Positions 45,355 through 54,040 of a stretch of 64,000 bases of DNA are shown here, piece after piece. Location: assembly GCA_947492525.1 (NCBI GenBank), contig CANLNQ010000016.1, positions 99,314 through 163,313 on the forward strand, in the 5' to 3' direction. The position numbers and the translations under genes are program-made. The notes under the pieces are model-generated. The model was not told where the DNA came from. It was given only the letters and a program-made list of their open reading frames with translations, and ran no database searches. This DNA comes from an uncultured Granulosicoccus sp. (lineage in GTDB: Bacteria; Pseudomonadota; Gammaproteobacteria; Granulosicoccales; Granulosicoccaceae). Numbering within the stretch: the first letter of the stretch is position 1; each line of letters begins with the position of its first letter.

Positions 45355-47843
45355 GACGTTTTCAGCGTTGAGTGTCGCATGCTCTCGGCCAGTTTCACCG
45401 CCTTGGCCCGCGCTTCGGCATTGCCGGCTTTCTCGTGGATCTGTGCCAGTTGACGTGCCGCTCGCCAGTCATTGCTGAAGTTCTCCAGATAGACGTTCAA
45501 CAGTTCGACAGACGACTCATAGTTGCCCAGCATGTTGAGCAGGTTGGCATAGGAAGGAATGTAGTGTGGTGTGATCTCGCACAACATGCCAAGTGTGCTG
45601 ACGGCGGACTCACCGTCCTGTCTTGCGATATAGATCTGCGTCAGCCGTGTCAGTGAGTCTTCTATCAGCGCACCTATCGATTCGAGCGTTTCATTGCCCT
45701 CGTTGAGCTGTTCGGCGCAGTCGTCGATGACACGGGAATATCGGATGAGCGCTTCATCCACATCGTCCGTCAGTTCCGCAATGCTGCCGCGGATGAAGGT
45801 GGAAATGGTCCCGTATGGCCAGTCCAGGTGTTCCAGCTTGCGGCTGTAGCTCTGCAGGTCGCTGACGCAATTCTGGTTGTGCAGATAGCGCAGGGACTGC
45901 ATCGTCTTGCGCACTGTCCCGTAGTTGGACACGACTCTGGCTTCGTGCTTTTCCTCTCTCTCCTGCAGGGAGTCGAGAAAGGCATCGCGAGCCTCCTGCA
46001 GCAGCGGCAGCTGTTCCGGGGTCGCGGATTCGGACAGGCGGTCGATGAACTTCATGATGCGCCCCGGCGTTTCCTGCTCCTGCCAGGCTTGCAGAAGAAA
46101 CTCGACGTCGGGCTTGTCAGCCAGTTCGGCCTCGCGCAGGGCGATCAGCTTCTGTGCCTGTTCGATGGCTTTCTGATAGTAACGGCAACCATCATGGGTG
46201 ATGTCGTAGTACTCACGCGCCCATTGCTCCATGTCGTCATCTTCCATCCGCGAAAAGCCACTGGGCTTGCGCAGTTTGCCGTACTCGGGACCCATGTAGT
46301 AGCGTATGGCGGCCAGCGCGGAGGGCGAGACCTTCATCAGGCGATTCTCCAGCGCATCCAGTCTCTTGTGGTAGGACGGTTGTGGTGCCAACCCACCCTT
46401 GCCGTAGATCTGATCGATGCAGTGCTGCGCCTTGGCGCAGATGGCGCTTATCTGCCGAAAATCCCGGCTGCGCCCGGAGAGTTCCCGACGCAGTGCGCTC
46501 AGCTGCTCTACCGACGACTCTGCCGCTTGATCGCCATCCAGTGTGGGGCGGGAATCGGGCAGCGCAACCTGATGACAGTCGATGTGTCTGATGGACGAGA
46601 TGGCGGTGGCATCGATGTTCAGATTGAAGAGTCTGTCTTCGTATTCATTGACTTTGCTGCCGATCCTCTCCAGAGCCTGAATGCCGCGGTAGAAGTCCAT
46701 GGATGTTCCGGCTTGCTTGCCGGCATAGGTAGACACTTGCATGTCGTAGTTTCCTGGCAGCTTGAGTAGTTCGGCTTCAGGTGTACCTTGCGTATGTGAA
46801 TCGCCTTCGGTGTTCATGCATAAATCGACACCGCTGAGCAGTATGGTGGAAAAGCCCAGCTGCGCTGCAACCACCGTGGCTGCATGACCGACCGTGGGGC
46901 CTGTGTTTTCTATGATCTTCTTCGTGTCGGCTGAGGCGACGTCCCAGGGAAAGCGTGTACCGATGAAATAGCGAGGACCCAACCACTGGGCAGGCAACAT
47001 GTGGGCAACGTGATAGCTGTGTACCAGGGGCACACTTTTCCATTGCGTGCCGAGCTTGGCTGCCGAGTAGGTCAGGGGAGAGGGATCCATGCTGACCACA
47101 AGGTCAGGCATGAGATCCAGTTTCTCCAGTTTGCCGCATAATCTGGACACGGCGAGTATGAACAGGCGAGAACGGTTTTCGATGATCCAGTCGAGATGCT
47201 TGTCCAGTGAAGGACCACCTCCCATGATGACTGCGACCCGATCCTTGCCGAATGCGTGATCCTTGTTCAGCGGAACCTGTCCGTCGACACTGTTGAGCAT
47301 CTGCTGATCGATGAATCGCTTGATTGCGTAGGTGTTGTAGAGAGCATGCTCCCTGTCTGCCCGGGCCTGACGAGTCTTTCGATACAGGGGGTAGTAGATA
47401 TTGAGGTAGTCGCTGACGGCACAGCGTGACTGAACCAGATTGACGTTGCCAGCCAGAAACCAGGCGGTGTCATCATTGTTGAACACCGCAGTGTCCAGCT
47501 CAGCTGCGTCGATGACGCTGATCGAGGAAGACGAAGTGACATTCCGGCTGGCCAGCCATTCTTTGCATTCCTGATCGACAGCCTCGAAAACCTCGCTGGG
47601 TTCGAGCAGTACGATTCGCGAACCCTCTGGTACGGCCTTGTCCTGCAGGTACTTGAACAGAAGGCCGGAGTCACTACCGACCACGAGAGTCAGCGTGTTT
47701 TCGGCGCAGGGATCGAAGTCGAGCTCGGTGTCGTACAGCTCTGAGGCACTTTGCAGGGCAAGGTTGTTGCGGTTGATTTCGGGAATGAACCGCTCTCCCC
47801 AGTCATTTGTTTCAAAGCAATAGTTCAAGTGAGTTCTCTCCAA
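45342..47843 (-). CDS. Motility-associated factor (Maf)-type glycosyltransferase, DUF115 family
   Basis: The 833-residue protein has an N-terminal domain of about 200 residues, then the DUF115/MAF_flag10 core beginning AVIMGGGPSLDKHL, with LPDLVVSMDPSP-like and VGHAATVVAAQLG segments. A long helical region follows, and the last 130 residues carry TPR-like repeats (YIPSYANLLNMLGNYESSVELL). Maf proteins transfer nonulosonic acids, including legionaminic and pseudaminic acids, to flagellin Ser/Thr in the cytoplasm. Its position among leg genes fits that role exactly. No flagellin gene is in the window, so the acceptor is inferred. Confidence 0.88.
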   Translation of the reverse strand: MERTHLNYCFETNDWGERFIPEINRNNLALQSASELYDTELDFDPCAENTLTLVVGSDSGLLFKYLQDKAVPEGSRIVLLEPSEVFEAVDQECKEWLASRNVTSSSSISVIDAAELDTAVFNNDDTAWFLAGNVNLVQSRCAVSDYLNIYYPLYRKTRQARADREHALYNTYAIKRFIDQQMLNSVDGQVPLNKDHAFGKDRVAVIMGGGPSLDKHLDWIIENRSRLFILAVSRLCGKLEKLDLMPDLVVSMDPSPLTYSAAKLGTQWKSVPLVHSYHVAHMLPAQWLGPRYFIGTRFPWDVASADTKKIIENTGPTVGHAATVVAAQLGFSTILLSGVDLCMNTEGDSHTQGTPEAELLKLPGNYDMQVSTYAGKQAGTSMDFYRGIQALERIGSKVNEYEDRLFNLNIDATAISSIRHIDCHQVALPDSRPTLDGDQAAESSVEQLSALRRELSGRSRDFRQISAICAKAQHCIDQIYGKGGLAPQPSYHKRLDALENRLMKVSPSALAAIRYYMGPEYGKLRKPSGFSRMEDDDMEQWAREYYDITHDGCRYYQKAIEQAQKLIALREAELADKPDVEFLLQAWQEQETPGRIMKFIDRLSESATPEQLPLLQEARDAFLDSLQEREEKHEARVVSNYGTVRKTMQSLRYLHNQNCVSDLQSYSRKLEHLDWPYGTISTFIRGSIAELTDDVDEALIRYSRVIDDCAEQLNEGNETLESIGALIEDSLTRLTQIYIARQDGESAVSTLGMLCEITPHYIPSYANLLNMLGNYESSVELLNVYLENFSNDWRAARQLAQIHEKAGNAEARAKAVKLAESMRHSTLKTSKAA

Positions 47844-48017
47844 TCTGGTAAGCGTCTTGCTTCGCTGTCAGTCACTGGGCCGCTGCAATACTGCTGACAG
47901 GCCGCATGGTCCGGGGCATGACTTGCTGCTTCAGTATTCTTGCCAATGGAGGGCTGTCAGTCGGGTCGAGTGTTAACCGGCAACTGGAGAGAGTTCACAG
48001 ATGGTGTCATCAAGCAG

Positions 48018-48713
48018 ATGATCGGCAATCAGAGTGTGCTGGCAATCATTCCTGCCAGAGCCAACAGCAAGGGTTTACCGGGCAAGAACGTGATGGAACT
48101 TGCCGGCAAGCCGTTGATTGCCTGGAGTATCGAAGCTGCCTTGCAGTCTGCATTCGTTGATCGGGTCGTGGTCTCCACGGACAGTCAGGACATGGCGGAC
48201 ATCGCTCTGAGTTGGGGGGCGGAGGTCCCGTTTCTCAGACCTGCAACACTGGCCATGGATGATACGCCGGGGATTGCGCCCTTGCTGCATGCCTGCCAGA
48301 TGGTGCCGGGATACGATTACGTGGTGTTGCTGCAGCCGACCAGCCCCTTGCGTTCGGCCGAGGATGTGGATAATGCCATGGGGCTGATGGCCGAGAAGGG
48401 GGCGGATTTCTGCATCAGCGTGACACCGGCCAAGCAGCACCCCAACTGGATGTTCACGCTATCGGATGAAGGTCGCCTGCGTCGCTACGAAGAGGCTCGA
48501 ATGGAGACTGATCGGCAATCGCTGAGCGCGGTGTACTCTCCCAATGGTGCGCTGTATGTCGCCAGGATTTCTTCCCTGATCGAACAGGGAAGCCTGAACG
48601 GTCCCGGAACGGTGGCCTATGTGATGAGTACACGCAAATCGATCGACATCGATACCGCCCTCGACCTCAGGATCTGTGAAATGCTGATGGCCGAGGGGGC
48701 AACTGCGGGGTGA
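48018..48713 (+). CDS. legF: CMP-nonulosonic acid synthetase (cytidylyltransferase), LegF/NeuA type
   Basis: ATG 48018 gives a 231-residue protein that starts just before the nucleotide-binding motif IIPARANSKGLPGKN. It continues with VVVSTDSQDMADIA, VVLLQPTSPLRSAEDVD and NGALYVARI, then the conserved DIDTALDL. It activates the finished sugar acid with CTP for transfer by the Maf-type enzyme, which is divergently encoded 175 bases away. The longer frame from 47940 adds residues without family match. Confidence 0.9.
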   Translation: MIGNQSVLAIIPARANSKGLPGKNVMELAGKPLIAWSIEAALQSAFVDRVVVSTDSQDMADIALSWGAEVPFLRPATLAMDDTPGIAPLLHACQMVPGYDYVVLLQPTSPLRSAEDVDNAMGLMAEKGADFCISVTPAKQHPNWMFTLSDEGRLRRYEEARMETDRQSLSAVYSPNGALYVARISSLIEQGSLNGPGTVAYVMSTRKSIDIDTALDLRICEMLMAEGATAG

Positions 48714-48716
48714 ATT

Positions 48717-49388
48717 CTACGCCGCTCGCGCCTGAGTGCTGATGAGGCGGGCTGGATTGCCAGCTGCCACGCTGAAGTCAGGAATATCGTTGATGACGAC
48801 CGCGCCGGCACCGATGATCGATTGCTGGCCGACCTTCAGCGTCTGGAGGATGACCGAGGCTGCGCCAATCCAGCTCAGACAGCCGACCCTCACCTTGCCG
48901 CACAAGACGGCTCCGGGGCTGACGTGCACGGCATCGGCCAGACGGCAATCGTGTTCGATGATGGCGCCAGAGTTGATGATGGCCGCGTCACCGATCCCGG
49001 CACCCGCGTTGATGATGGCGCCGGCAAGGACGACACTGCCGGCACCGGGTGCGCAGTTCTGGCTGATGATGGCGGAAGGGTGAATGACCGTGGCCATGTC
49101 CCAGCAAGCCTCCTGCAATCTTGTCTGCAAGGCTCGGCGCCTGTGATTGTCACCGCTACCGATGATGACTTGATGACCGGGGGAGGGAGTCTGTTGCAAC
49201 AGATGATCGAGGGTCCCGACAATGGGCCAGCCACCGCTGTCACGTTCTTGCCCGAATGTCTCGTCGTAGAACTCTATGTCATCCCAGCGGCCTGAGGCCC
49301 TGGCTGCATCGGCAACCACGCGGGCATGGCCTCCCGCTCCGATGATCGATAGTCTGGCATTGCATTGAGTGGTCAAGATCGACGGCAT
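48717..49388 (-). CDS. NeuD/PglD-like sugar O- or N-acetyltransferase
   Basis: The protein of about 223 residues has a short N-terminal Rossmann-like domain (LSIIGAGGHARVVADAARASG) and a left-handed beta-helix of hexapeptide repeats (GSVVLAGAIINAGAGIG and following) ending in PARLI. This is the NeuD/PglD/LegH fold. ATG 49388 is used; a TTG about 12 bases further in is equally possible. It converges on legF with a 3-base gap. In the leg pathway an N-acetyltransferase (LegH) follows LegC, so this gene is the natural candidate for that step. Confidence 0.82.
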   Translation of the reverse strand: MPSILTTQCNARLSIIGAGGHARVVADAARASGRWDDIEFYDETFGQERDSGGWPIVGTLDHLLQQTPSPGHQVIIGSGDNHRRRALQTRLQEACWDMATVIHPSAIISQNCAPGAGSVVLAGAIINAGAGIGDAAIINSGAIIEHDCRLADAVHVSPGAVLCGKVRVGCLSWIGAASVILQTLKVGQQSIIGAGAVVINDIPDFSVAAGNPARLISTQARAA

Positions 49389-49536
49389 CCTCTTGAACTG
49401 GCGGCTTCCCGGGCTGGTTTGCGAAGGCAGGGCCCGATCGTCGGGACTGGTGCAAGAATCAGTCCCTGCACTCTGGTCGCGAGCCGCTTCGTCCAGGGCA
49501 TTGAGCGATGATCCGGCGCTCGAGATCCTGACGGTT

Positions 49537-50700
49537 TCAGTCCTGCAGACGTTGCGCCAATATGCCCATGACGTCGGCAGTGACATTGGCGAAGGCAATT
49601 CTCAGGTAATGGTCCTGCCCGGGCCCGAAAAACGCGCCCGGCAGGGTGATGATGCCTTTTTCACGAGCCAGTCGTTCTGCCACGTCGATGGAGGAGTGTT
49701 CCGGCCAGGGATGCCGTACATAGGCGAAATAGGCGCCCATGGCATCGATGCGCCAATTCGGCAAGGTACTCAGTGCTTCTCGCAGAGCGACAGCTCGCTG
49801 GTTGATTTCCAGGCGGTTGCCGGCGCGCCAGTCATCCAGTGCCGGCAGGCATTCGGCCAGCGCCACCTGTGCTGCGCGGGGCGCACAGATCTGCAGATTG
49901 TCCATGATCTTGCTCATCTGCCCGATGAGTGCGGGAGCGGCCACCACGGCACCCAGGCGATGCCCGGGGATGCAGAAGGACTTGGAAAAGCTGGACAAGC
50001 CGATCAGGGACTCGAAGTTGCCATCCTCGAACAGATCATGCGCAGGGCCGTGACCGGCTGGCAGAAAATCCTGGTAGGTCTCGTCGAGGATCAGCCAGAT
50101 GCCCCGGGATACACACAGGTCGTAGAGCTCACGAATCAGGGGGGCTGGATACACCGCTCCGGTGGGATTGTTCGGCGAGACGATGGCCAGCGCTCGCACA
50201 TCAGGGCCAATTGCTGCTGCCACCTTGTCGGGTTCGGGCAGAAAGCCGGTACTGGCGTCGACACTCATGCACGCGGTCTCGATACCGAACATGCTCAGTG
50301 TCGACTGGTGGTTGAAGTACCAGGGGGTGATCAGCAGGATCGATTGCCCGGGGGCCGCAACACTCAAGGCCGCAGTGACGAAGGCCTGATTGCAACCTGC
50401 CGTGATCAGGATGTTGTCTGATGATACCGAGCCACCGTGGGTACGCTGGAGATCGGCGGCATAGGCACGCCGAAATGCGGGTTCACCTTCGATGGGGCCG
50501 TACCCCAGACAGGCAGGATCACTGGCAGCGGTGCCAAGCGCCTTCATCAGGGAATCCGGCGCCGGATAACCGGGGACCGCCTGCGACAGGTCGATGATCT
50601 CCTCGCGCGGGCCGGCGTAGTCACGCGCGGCACGCTGGATGCGAGGGATGGGTGGAACATCCAGTTTCCGGATGTTCGGATTATAGGCGCGTCTGTTCAT
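49537..50700 (-). CDS. Class I/II pyridoxal phosphate-dependent aminotransferase
   Basis: The 387-residue enzyme has the fold type I class I pattern: YGPIEGEPAFRRAYA, TAGCNQAFVTAAL, SPNNPTGAVYP, ILDETYQDFL and the PLP lysine at about 240 in SSFSKSFCIPGHRLG. It is not of the DegT/DnrJ/EryC1 type used as LegC. It follows the TRAP permease by 79 bases on the same strand, so it may process an amino or keto acid brought in by that transporter. The substrate is not evident from the sequence. Confidence 0.87.
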   Translation of the reverse strand: MNRRAYNPNIRKLDVPPIPRIQRAARDYAGPREEIIDLSQAVPGYPAPDSLMKALGTAASDPACLGYGPIEGEPAFRRAYAADLQRTHGGSVSSDNILITAGCNQAFVTAALSVAAPGQSILLITPWYFNHQSTLSMFGIETACMSVDASTGFLPEPDKVAAAIGPDVRALAIVSPNNPTGAVYPAPLIRELYDLCVSRGIWLILDETYQDFLPAGHGPAHDLFEDGNFESLIGLSSFSKSFCIPGHRLGAVVAAPALIGQMSKIMDNLQICAPRAAQVALAECLPALDDWRAGNRLEINQRAVALREALSTLPNWRIDAMGAYFAYVRHPWPEHSSIDVAERLAREKGIITLPGAFFGPGQDHYLRIAFANVTADVMGILAQRLQD

Positions 50701-50779
50701 TGTGCTGCGGATTCTACCGCGCGTCAGCAGAGTCTGTCGCGCGTCGTTCCGCCCAGCCGTCAGAGGCAGGTAATCTCGC

Positions 50780-52087
50780 TCATTTGAAACCGGGCATCAA
50801 CAGCCGAGGTAGCCACAGGACAATGTCGGGAACGAGGATGATCAGCAACAGGATCAGCAGCATCGGCATGAGGATGATGGCGACATCGCGCAGTACGGTG
50901 ACGACGTTCACACGGGCGATGGACGCCGATATGAGCAGACACAGACCGTAGGGAGGCGTGACCAGTCCGAACGACAGGGAGACGATGCCGATGATGGCAA
51001 AGACAACCGGGTGAATCTCGGCCGCTGAGGCCACCGGATACAGTACCGTGCCGAGAATGATGATGGCCGGAATGGCGTCGATGAACAGACCGAACAGCAG
51101 GAAGAATGCCGCGATGACCAGTGAGGTGCCAATCTGCCCCATCGCCAGTCCGTTCATGACACCAACCATCAGGCGCGGCACATTGTAGAACGCCAGCATC
51201 CAGCCGAAGACCGACGCGGTGCCGATGGCGAACAGGGAGATCGAGGCAAATCGTCCGGTTTCGTACAGAATGCTGATGGTTTCGCGAAAGTTGATGGTGC
51301 GATAGACAACGGCGCCCAGAAACAGAGAGTAGAACGCGGCAATGATGGCGCTTTCGGTCGGGGTGACAATGCCGCCGACGATACCGCCGATAACGAATAT
51401 CGGGGTCAGCAATGCCAGTCCTGCCCCCTTGAAGGCTTTCCAGAATTCTGCCAGTGACGGTTTGCCTGCGGTGGGGTAGTCATAGACCACGGCATAGCCG
51501 TATACGGTTGCCATCAGGGCCAGTGCGATCAACAGACCGGGAACAGCACCGGCGAGGAACAGGGAGCCAACCGAGATCGACATGACACCGCCCCAGACAA
51601 TCATCAGGATGCTGGGCGGTATGATGACGCCCATGACGGATGAGCAGGCCGTGATGGCAACCGAGAAGCGTGGGTCATAGCCCTCACGAGTCATCGCCGG
51701 GATGAGAATCTTCCCGCAACCCGCGGCATCGGCGGTCGAAGAGCCCGAGATACCGGCAAAGAGCATGGATACCGCAACATTGACATGACCCAGACCACCC
51801 GGTAACCAGCCTGTCAGGACCGTGGCCAGTCGAATCAGGCGATCGGTGATCTTGCCGCTGTTCATCAGATTGGCGGCCAGCAGAAAGAACGGTACGGCCA
51901 GCAGAATGAACGATGTGTACGAGTTGAGCATCCGGTCCATGATGAGAAACGGAGTCAGTCGTATGTCCAGCGCCACCAGCGGGATGGTGGCAATGCCCAA
52001 TGCGAATGCAACCGGAACACGGGCGATGACCAGAACGATGAATCCGGTCAGCAATGTGAGGCAGGCTACGCCGGTGGAGATGATCAT
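50780..52087 (-). CDS. dctM: TRAP transporter large permease subunit DctM
   Basis: The 435-residue permease has about twelve to thirteen hydrophobic helices and the DctM landmarks FFLLAANLMNSGKI, LFAGISGSSTADAAGCGKILIPAM and a late LSFGLVTPPYGLCL. The start ATG 52087 overlaps the dctQ stop by 4 bases; the open frame reaching 52384 is read through dctQ and is not used. With DctQ and DctP it forms a sodium-driven uptake system. Confidence 0.93.
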   Translation of the reverse strand: MIISTGVACLTLLTGFIVLVIARVPVAFALGIATIPLVALDIRLTPFLIMDRMLNSYTSFILLAVPFFLLAANLMNSGKITDRLIRLATVLTGWLPGGLGHVNVAVSMLFAGISGSSTADAAGCGKILIPAMTREGYDPRFSVAITACSSVMGVIIPPSILMIVWGGVMSISVGSLFLAGAVPGLLIALALMATVYGYAVVYDYPTAGKPSLAEFWKAFKGAGLALLTPIFVIGGIVGGIVTPTESAIIAAFYSLFLGAVVYRTINFRETISILYETGRFASISLFAIGTASVFGWMLAFYNVPRLMVGVMNGLAMGQIGTSLVIAAFFLLFGLFIDAIPAIIILGTVLYPVASAAEIHPVVFAIIGIVSLSFGLVTPPYGLCLLISASIARVNVVTVLRDVAIILMPMLLILLLIILVPDIVLWLPRLLMPGFK

Positions 52088-52581
52088 TGTGAAGGGGTGT
52101 CCGTGACGTGTCGGTATTCCTGCACGAGCTGCCAGAACCGGAAGAGCGAGAAGGTGGCCCAGCAGAAGCCGGTCAGGGGCACGGTGATGTAGATGATGAG
52201 CATGTTGACTTGCATCATCACCGACGTCTGGATGGCGCCGAACTTCGCATAGCCGATGCCATACCAGGCAAACAGCAGCGCGAAAATGCTCATCACCAGT
52301 AGAACGAAGCCTTTCTGCAGTAGCCTGCCCAGTCTTGATCGAGCCTCGGGAATGACATGCACATCGAAGTGCGTGCCTTCCCACACAGCGATGATGGACC
52401 CGAGCATGACCATCCAGACAAACAGGAAGGTCGCGAGCTCTTCGGTCCAGAGATAGACGGGAATGATTCCGGTATAACGAGCCAGCACTTGCATGGTGAC
52501 TGGAACGACCAGGGCGGCTACCAGACAGCCAACCGCGACACGCAGTAGCTGGCAGAACCCTTCCAGTATTCTTTCAATCAT
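52084..52581 (-). CDS. dctQ: TRAP transporter small permease subunit DctQ
   Basis: The 165-residue protein has four hydrophobic helices. The DctQ signature EELATFLFVWMVMLGSIIAVWEGTHFDV sits in the middle. It overlaps dctM at its end. It lies about 140 bases after dctP, a gap that is common where the binding protein is made in excess. Confidence 0.92.
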   Translation of the reverse strand: MIERILEGFCQLLRVAVGCLVAALVVPVTMQVLARYTGIIPVYLWTEELATFLFVWMVMLGSIIAVWEGTHFDVHVIPEARSRLGRLLQKGFVLLVMSIFALLFAWYGIGYAKFGAIQTSVMMQVNMLIIYITVPLTGFCWATFSLFRFWQLVQEYRHVTDTPSQ

Positions 52582-52721
52582 GTCGCTGGACTCCGCAAGT
52601 CAAGGGTGGATCCGAGTGTCTGACGAGTCAGGGGCGTGCTCTGCAACGAACCCTGTCCGCACCCTGCTGCAATCATCGATTTGCAGGAGAGCACGGACAG
52701 CGGCGGCTACAGTGCGGCTGC

Positions 52722-53717
52722 TTACATGGAGCGTATGGATTCCAGCAATTGCTCGGCACCAAGCTCTTCGGCATAGGCATCCTGAACGGGTGTTACCAGT
52801 TCGAGCAGCTGCTCGCGATCGGCGAATTCATGGACTTCGATCTGCCCGGCACTCTTCATTTCCTCCAGCTTGACGGCATCTTCGGTGGATTCCAGCTCGC
52901 GACCGTAGTTGCCTGCCTCCTTGCCGGCCTGCAGAACGATCTGTTGCAGTTCTTCAGGAAGCTTGCGAAAGGACTTGCCACTCATGACGATGGGGCGAAC
53001 AGTGATGGAGTGCTGAGTCAGGGTGACGTGAGGAGCCACTTCGAAGAACTTGTACTGCAGCAGGCTGGCTGATTCGTTCTCGAGACCATCAACCACGCCT
53101 GTCTGGATGGCGTTGTACACCTCCGAGTAGGCAATGGCGGACGGGGCTGCCTTGATGGCCTGGAAGACGCGTGCCTGAATGGGCGCACCCATGACTCGCA
53201 TCTTGTGTCCTGTCAGTTCGTCGATATTGGAGATCGCATTGGCCGAGATCAGATTGCGGGTACCGCCACCGGCGTAGCCAACGATCATCAGATCGGCCTT
53301 GTCGAGAAGCTCTTCTTCCAGTGGCTTCAGCACATCGCTGGAGAGCACCGCGTTCCAGTGATCCAGATCGCGGAACACGAACGGCATGTCCATCAGCGGC
53401 AGCGAAGGCGCAAATCGCGCCAGGTTCGATGGAGCGATGATGGCGTAGTCAATGGCAACGCCTTGGGTCAGGAAGTTGACGTAGTCAGGCTCGATACCCA
53501 ACTCACTGTTACCTCGTAGATCGAATGCGATGTCCTGGTCGCTTGCGGCATTGACCAGCTCGCCGAACTTGATCAGTGTCTTGCTGTAGGCGTGCTCGTT
53601 GTCGAACAGGCTCGCACCGCGCAGGGTCAGGTCTGCGGCGTTGACTCCACTGCCCAGCAGTGTTGCGCAACTGGCCATGGCGGCGCAGATCAGTTTTTTC
53701 TTGATGGCTTTGAACAC
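52722..53717 (-). CDS. dctP: TRAP transporter substrate-binding protein DctP
   Basis: GTG 53717 with GGAGA nine bases upstream gives a 331-residue protein with a signal peptide (KAIKKKLICAAMASCATLLGSGVNAA). The DctP fold follows, with AYSKTLIKFGELVN, FVFRDLDHWNAVL, TRNLISANAISNIDELTGHKMRV and YSEVYNAIQTGVVDGLEN, whose Arg and Asn residues bind the carboxylate in this family. The ligand is probably a dicarboxylate, keto acid or similar. It heads the operon dctP-dctQ-dctM-aminotransferase. Confidence 0.92.
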   Translation of the reverse strand: MFKAIKKKLICAAMASCATLLGSGVNAADLTLRGASLFDNEHAYSKTLIKFGELVNAASDQDIAFDLRGNSELGIEPDYVNFLTQGVAIDYAIIAPSNLARFAPSLPLMDMPFVFRDLDHWNAVLSSDVLKPLEEELLDKADLMIVGYAGGGTRNLISANAISNIDELTGHKMRVMGAPIQARVFQAIKAAPSAIAYSEVYNAIQTGVVDGLENESASLLQYKFFEVAPHVTLTQHSITVRPIVMSGKSFRKLPEELQQIVLQAGKEAGNYGRELESTEDAVKLEEMKSAGQIEVHEFADREQLLELVTPVQDAYAEELGAEQLLESIRSM

Positions 53718-54040
53718 GTGGCTTGTCTCCGTTATCTCCAGATGTCTGTTCGTTTGTTGACAGACTGATTGAATACCGCCGGCCGGAGTCGAGTCAGACG
53801 CCGCAGGGGTGACCATGGAAGATCTGCTGCAACCGCAATCCTGTCTCCAGCTCGAGCTGGTATGCGTGTCACGGTATACTAGTATGGTAGATTGGGTCAA
53901 CCACTATTGCCATTGCTTGCCCAGAGCTTGTCCGCTGTACGCTTCAGACTTGAAGTAACCTTTTGCGTACTGTGCTGTACCTCTCGATTTTCCTTTTCAG
54001 GCCGTTAACTGCTCCAGAGTTCCTGAAAAGCAATTTCTGA
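53718..54040. other. Divergent promoter region between dctP and the giant RTX-like gene
   Basis: This 323-base stretch has no gene. It holds a good minus-strand promoter, the palindrome ATACTAGTAT overlapping its -10 box, and a second perfect palindrome, CCAGCTCGAGCTGG at 53847-53860, just downstream of the dctP transcription start. I could not assign a promoter for the plus-strand giant gene. Confidence 0.6.
53873..53900 (-). promoter_or_regulatory. Promoter of the dctP operon with overlapping palindrome
   Basis: On the minus strand TTGACC (complement of 53895-53900) is followed after 16 bases by TATACC (complement of 53873-53878), a good sigma-70 pair. ATACTAGTAT at 53876-53885 is a perfect palindrome covering part of the -10 box and spacer, a natural repressor site. 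GntR-type control of TRAP operons is common, but no regulator gene lies nearby. Confidence 0.55.

Noticed and set aside
49537..50700. Idea that the class I aminotransferase is LegC
   Set aside because: LegC belongs to the DegT/DnrJ/EryC1 family; this enzyme has class I motifs and sits in the TRAP operon, so the identification is not supported.
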